Source of the DNA: Marinilabiliales bacterium
Lineage (GTDB): Bacteria > Bacteroidota > Bacteroidia > Bacteroidales > BM523
Reading direction: 5' to 3'
DNA length: 6,966 nucleotides
NCBI GenBank assembly: GCA_002869425.1
Contig: PKSZ01000307.1
Location: 1 to 6,966 of the forward strand
In this document: in pieces, positions 6,435 to 6,966 of the stretch
Numbering within the stretch: the stretch's first letter is position 1
How the letters are laid out: each line of letters begins with the position of its first letter
Program-made: the position numbers and the translations under genes
The notes under the pieces: model-generated
Database searches by the model: none
What the model was told of the DNA's origin: nothing
What the model saw: only the letters and a program-made list of their open reading frames with translations

Positions 6435-6966
6435 TCAATCATTCTTAATCATTTTACAGGTATAATGACCATCTGGCAGAACAAGATTTAGCAAGTATAA
6501 CCCTGGAGAAACACCCTCCATATCAATGCGGTATATACTATTATCTATCAAGCTATTAATAATATAATATTCTTTGACCAGAGTACCATTGGAAGAGATC
6601 ACTTGTAATTTTGCCTCATTAAAAGGCTTTATAATATCCATATCAAGATAAATTTCATTCCGGAATGGATTGGGATACAAAACCATATTCTGACTATAAT
6701 CCATATGAGAATCTCTTATCAAACGGATCTTTTTCAGCTTTTTTCTGTGAAAATAATCCTCTGCTTTCACATAAATTTCTTTAGGATAATCAGCCATTGA
6801 ATCAACGATCATATAGCCCTGACTGCTTACATTAATTCCATCCGGAATTACAAAAGGCTTATACACATAGCTATTGCCTTGCAATTCACTGATTTTTTTA
6901 CAACTGGAGTGGTCATTCCATATCTGCAAATCATCCAAAGCAAAACCACTAATCCACTCGTCCGGA
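6435..6966 (-). CDS. T9SS-secreted surface protein, C-terminal end (5' part outside window)
   Basis: This is the last 176 residues of a protein whose frame stays open to the window's right edge. A TTG at 6938 could be mistaken for a start, but coding continues upstream (PDEWISGFALDDLQIWND), so the gene is cut by the edge. The final 80 or so residues are a type IX secretion C-terminal sorting domain (TIGR04183-like). YPNPF is encoded at 6677-6663, followed by alternating strands with SSNGTLVKEY, then GVSPGLYLLNL and the final KMIKND. Such tails direct a Sec-exported protein through the outer membrane via the Por/Gld machinery, after which the tail is removed and the protein is usually anchored to the surface or released. 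The ALDDLQIW segment resembles the end of a jelly-roll or LamG/MAM-type domain, as often found in adhesins and secreted enzymes, but that is a guess. The catalytic or binding part is not in the window. Confidence 0.9.
   Translation of the reverse strand, partial: PDEWISGFALDDLQIWNDHSSCKKISELQGNSYVYKPFVIPDGINVSSQGYMIVDSMADYPKEIYVKAEDYFHRKKLKKIRLIRDSHMDYSQNMVLYPNPFRNEIYLDMDIIKPFNEAKLQVISSNGTLVKEYYIINSLIDNSIYRIDMEGVSPGLYLLNLVLPDGHYTCKMIKND

Overview
The window looks like chromosomal DNA from a member of the Bacteroidota. Three things point there. The protein at the right edge ends in a type IX secretion (T9SS) sorting domain. A DUF5063-like protein is encoded next to a 3'-5' exonuclease. The DNA is AT-rich, and none of the visible start codons has a convincing Shine-Dalgarno sequence. 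I would not go below phylum level.

Left half, + strand (1-2979): a tight three-gene cluster. A RecQ-family DNA helicase missing its first few dozen residues (1-1818) is followed after 5 bp by a DUF5063-like acidic helical protein (1824-2360). After another 16 bp comes a DEDDy 3'-5' exonuclease of the WRN-exonuclease/RNase D type (2377-2979). The spacing implies co-transcription. A RecQ helicase and a WRN-like exonuclease are thus encoded side by side as separate proteins, recalling the two activities fused in vertebrate WRN.

Middle, + strand (2980-4675): an 82-bp gap with no clear promoter precedes a secreted 537-residue protein of unknown function. It has about seven degenerate strand-turn-strand units and may be a beta-propeller. 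It ends only 7 bp from the stop of a convergent gene.

Right half, - strand (6966 down to 4683): the C-terminal end of a T9SS-exported surface protein (5' end outside the window). After a 98-bp gap comes a pair overlapping by 11 bp: a small predicted outer-membrane or exported beta-rich protein, and a predicted lipoprotein alpha/beta hydrolase with prolyl-iminopeptidase-like motifs and a complete Ser-Asp-His triad. This half is an envelope and surface neighbourhood.

I see no tRNA, rRNA, CRISPR array, insertion sequence, integrase, attachment site or origin. No stretch over 300 bases lacks a gene. Nothing here demonstrates a new system. The best leads are the helicase/DUF5063/exonuclease cluster, the RecQ domain layout, the propeller-like protein and the overlapping barrel-hydrolase pair.
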